Source of the DNA: Streptomyces dangxiongensis
GTDB taxonomy: Bacteria; Actinomycetota; Actinomycetes; Streptomycetales; Streptomycetaceae
Length of the DNA stretch: 64,000 bases
Direction: 5' to 3'
Assembly: GCF_003675325.1 (NCBI RefSeq)
Contig: NZ_CP033073.1
Span: forward strand, 4,588,001-4,652,000
Within the stretch, counting starts at the first letter, position 1, and each line of letters begins with the position of its first letter. Shown one piece after another: positions 61,697-64,000 of the stretch. The position numbers and the translations under genes were made by a program. Below the pieces are notes generated by a model. It was not told the DNA's origin. It saw nothing but the letters and a program-made list of their open reading frames with translations, and did no database searches.

Positions 61697-63976
61697 GTGC
61701 AGGACGCGACAGAGGTGACCGCAGCCGGTATCGCACGGCTCGCCGGAGTGGGCCGTGCCGCCGTGAGCAACTGGCGCCGCCGGCACGCCGACTTCCCCAA
61801 ACCGGTCGGCGGCACCGAGACCAGCCCGTCCTTCGCGCTCGCCGAGGTCGAGTCCTGGCTTCGCGCACAGGGGAAACTGGCCGAGGTCCCGCTGCGGGAG
61901 CGGGTCTGGCAGCAGCTCGCCGGCCACCCCGAGGGCCCGCTGACGGCCCTGGTGCACGCCGGCTGCGCGCTGCTGCTGATCCACGAACGCCCCACGGTCT
62001 GGCTCGACGCGAGCGCCGGTTCCGACGCGCGGCTGGCCGCGATGCTGCCGGGCGCACTGGAGCAGGTGCTGGCACCGCGCTTCGGCACCATGAGCGTCGG
62101 CAGGGGCGCCGGGCCGGGTGCCGAGGGTGTGAACACCGCGTCGGCGCGCCCCGCTGTGAACCCGGCACCGTCGGCGCAGCCCGTGAACGCCTCACCGGCC
62201 GCGCCGCCTGTGAGCTTCGCACCGATGCCGCCGCCCGCGAACCTCGCGCCGACCCCGACACGCGTGAACCCCTCACCAACGGTTCACAGCACCCCAGCCG
62301 TTCACGGCCCAACCCCTGCCGCCCACGCCGCAAACTCCGTCCCCACCGCCCCCGCCATCCGCACCCCCACCGGCCCCCAACTCCTCCCCTCCGTCCCCCT
62401 CCTGCGCGGTGCCGCCGAGCTGGCCGCCGAGGTGGGGGCGCGGCAGGCGTTCGAGTTCCTGCTGGGGCGGCACCTGGACGCCAACCCCCGCCAGTACACG
62501 CTCACCCCGGCCGAACTCGCCGGCCTCATGGCGGACCTCGCCGGCCCGGCCCGTACCGTCCTGGACCCGGCCTGCGGCACCGGCGCCCTGCTGCGCGCCG
62601 TGGACACGCGCCCCGGCCAGGAGCTGTACGCCCAGGACAGCGCTCCCGACCTCGCCGCGCTCAGCGCACTGCGGCTCGCGCTGCACTCAAGGGCCGCCGT
62701 ACGCGGTGCCGTGGGTGACAGCCTGCGCGCGGACGCCCACCCGGAGCTGCGCGCGGACGCGGTCCTGTGCCATCCGCCGTTCAACGAGCGCAACTGGGGG
62801 CACGACGAACTCGCCTACGACCCCCGCTGGGAGTACGGCTTCCCGGCGCGCACCGAGTCGGAGCTGGCCTGGGTCCAGCACGCGCTGGCCCGGCTGACCG
62901 ACGGCGGCACCGCCGTCCTGCTGATGCCGCCGGCCGCCGCCTCCCGCCGTTCCGGGCGCCGGATCCGCGCCGACCTGCTGCGCCGGGGCGCGCTCAGGGC
63001 CGTGGTCGCGCTGCCGGTCGGTGCCGCACCGCCGTACAACATCCCGCTGCACCTGTGGGTGCTGCGCCGGCCGGACCGTACGCCGGCGGCGCCGGAGGTG
63101 CTGCTCGTGGACACCGGGAGGTTCGCCGCCGAGGGGCGCGGCGGGCCGGACCGGGCGGCGGTACGGGAGGCCGTCCTGGACGTCTGGCGTGCGTTCGGGC
63201 GGGCCGGCCGGCTGGCGGAGCGGCCGGGGCTCGCCCGTTCCGTGCCGGTGATCGCGCTCCTCGGCGACGACGTGGACCTGGCCCCCGCCCGTCATCTGCC
63301 GCCGCCGGCGGTGGCCGACGGTGCCGCGCAGCTCGCCGAGGTGCGCGAACGGCTCGGCGAGACCCTGCGCCTGACCGCCGGCCTCACCCCGGCCCCCACC
63401 GACCCGGTGCCGGCCGCGCGCCGTCCGACCACCACGATCGGTGAACTGGCGCGCGGGGGCGCGCTGGTGCTGCGTACGGGCGGGAACGGCGGCCACGCGC
63501 GCGTGCCCGTCCTCACCGACCACGACGTCCTCGCCGGGACGGGGCCCTCGGGCACGCTCCCGGAGAGCGAGGAGGACGCCGTGCTGACCGAGGCCGGTGA
63601 CATCGTCGTACCGGTGCTGGGCGGGGGCTCGGTGGCGCGGGTGATCGACGAGGGGACAGCGGGTGCCGCCCTGGGGCGCAACCTCGTGCTCCTGCGCCCC
63701 GACCGCACGGCGCTCGACCCCTGGTTCCTCGCGGGCTTCCTGCGCGGTACGGCCAACAACCGCCAGGCCAGCAGCTACGCCTCCACCGCGACCCGGCTCG
63801 ACGTGCGCCGGTTGCAGTTGCCCCGGCTCCCGCTGGAGGAACAGCGGCGTTACGGCGCGCGGTTCCGCGCACTCGACGAGTTCGAGCGGGCCCTGCGCCA
63901 CGCGAGCCGGCTCGGGGAGCAGCTCGTGCGCGGGATGTACGACGGTCTCACCGACGGCACGGTCGCGCCCGGCTGA
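61697..63976 (+). CDS. Orphan N6-adenine methylase-like protein with N-terminal HTH
   Basis: 759 residues. N-terminal helix-turn-helix (about 8-40, VTAAGIARLAGVGRAAVSNW) resembles MerR/AlpA-like DNA-binding units. A Pro/Ala-rich linker covers 135-235. The methyltransferase core is HsdM-like: FEFLLGRHLDANPRQYTLTP, motif I DPACGTGALLRA (D290-), then CHPPFNERNWG (H359) where N-P-P-F/Y is expected. The C-terminal part (~580-750) has HsdS-like target-recognition features: TTIGELARGGALVL, EAGDIVVPVLGGGSVARV, RLDVRRLQLPRLPLEEQ. No restriction gene adjoins. GTG 61697 follows GAGGGGAGCGGCAGCC. Asn to His in motif IV questions catalysis. Confidence 0.75.
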   Translation: MQDATEVTAAGIARLAGVGRAAVSNWRRRHADFPKPVGGTETSPSFALAEVESWLRAQGKLAEVPLRERVWQQLAGHPEGPLTALVHAGCALLLIHERPTVWLDASAGSDARLAAMLPGALEQVLAPRFGTMSVGRGAGPGAEGVNTASARPAVNPAPSAQPVNASPAAPPVSFAPMPPPANLAPTPTRVNPSPTVHSTPAVHGPTPAAHAANSVPTAPAIRTPTGPQLLPSVPLLRGAAELAAEVGARQAFEFLLGRHLDANPRQYTLTPAELAGLMADLAGPARTVLDPACGTGALLRAVDTRPGQELYAQDSAPDLAALSALRLALHSRAAVRGAVGDSLRADAHPELRADAVLCHPPFNERNWGHDELAYDPRWEYGFPARTESELAWVQHALARLTDGGTAVLLMPPAAASRRSGRRIRADLLRRGALRAVVALPVGAAPPYNIPLHLWVLRRPDRTPAAPEVLLVDTGRFAAEGRGGPDRAAVREAVLDVWRAFGRAGRLAERPGLARSVPVIALLGDDVDLAPARHLPPPAVADGAAQLAEVRERLGETLRLTAGLTPAPTDPVPAARRPTTTIGELARGGALVLRTGGNGGHARVPVLTDHDVLAGTGPSGTLPESEEDAVLTEAGDIVVPVLGGGSVARVIDEGTAGAALGRNLVLLRPDRTALDPWFLAGFLRGTANNRQASSYASTATRLDVRRLQLPRLPLEEQRRYGARFRALDEFERALRHASRLGEQLVRGMYDGLTDGTVAPG

Positions 63977-64000
63977 TTCCGGGGCGGGCGGCCGTCGGAC

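Overview
The window is a piece of a Streptomyces chromosome. Codons end almost always in G or C, many genes start with GTG, and the gene order follows the Streptomyces core: nickel ECF transporter, ssgE, two penicillin-binding proteins, pmt, rsmI, tatD, rpfB, rsmA, ispE, galTEK, tamR/tam, desaturase, ppc, pth, rplY, prs, glmU and mfd. No CRISPR array, intact prophage or insertion sequence was seen.

Layout. 0-4.1 kb: end of a DUF1876 gene, a serine hydrolase, and a leftward cbiMN-cbiQ-cbiO operon behind a clear Nur-type (nickel) operator. 4.2-10 kb: ssgE and cell-wall genes (two paralogous penicillin-binding proteins, protein mannosyltransferase). 10-18 kb: rightward housekeeping genes rsmI, zinc-ribbon protein, tatD, rpfB, rsmA, ispE, and an ABC-F ATPase. 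18-23 kb: two paralogous membrane-anchored beta-propeller proteins and a degenerate LuxR-type regulator. 23-28.5 kb: a sugar/sodium symporter divergent from galT-galE-galK. 28.5-33.2 kb: regulators (NarL-type, TamR, TetR), trans-aconitate methyltransferase and a fatty acid desaturase. 33.5-40.7 kb: ppc, then leftward glmU, prs, rplY and pth, with tRNA-Gln upstream of glmU.

40.7-49.9 kb is the most accessory-looking part. It holds a broken HTH protein, a frameshifted sensor kinase, and a divergent four-gene cluster built from polymorphic-toxin parts: SUKH-3, YwqJ-type deaminase, a WHH-nuclease/SUKH fusion, and a 1048-residue YrhB/deaminase-like/SUKH-4 fusion. A coiled-coil protein follows. 49.9-64 kb: a symporter remnant joined to an MFS gene, a MacB/FtsX-type ABC pair, mfd behind four evenly spaced DnaA-box repeats, a secreted HNH nuclease lipoprotein, another lipoprotein, and an orphan N6-methylase-like protein with an N-terminal helix-turn-helix.

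Several otherwise well-conserved genes (galK, both propeller genes, the kinase, the HTH protein, the symporter remnant) are interrupted by 1-2 base shifts, mostly in G/C runs. This is a property either of the assembly or of the strain and should be settled before these genes are called dead. Promoters with a -10 hexamer 6-7 bases before the start codon (cbiMN, pmt, rsmA, tamR, the acetyltransferase) suggest frequent leaderless transcripts.
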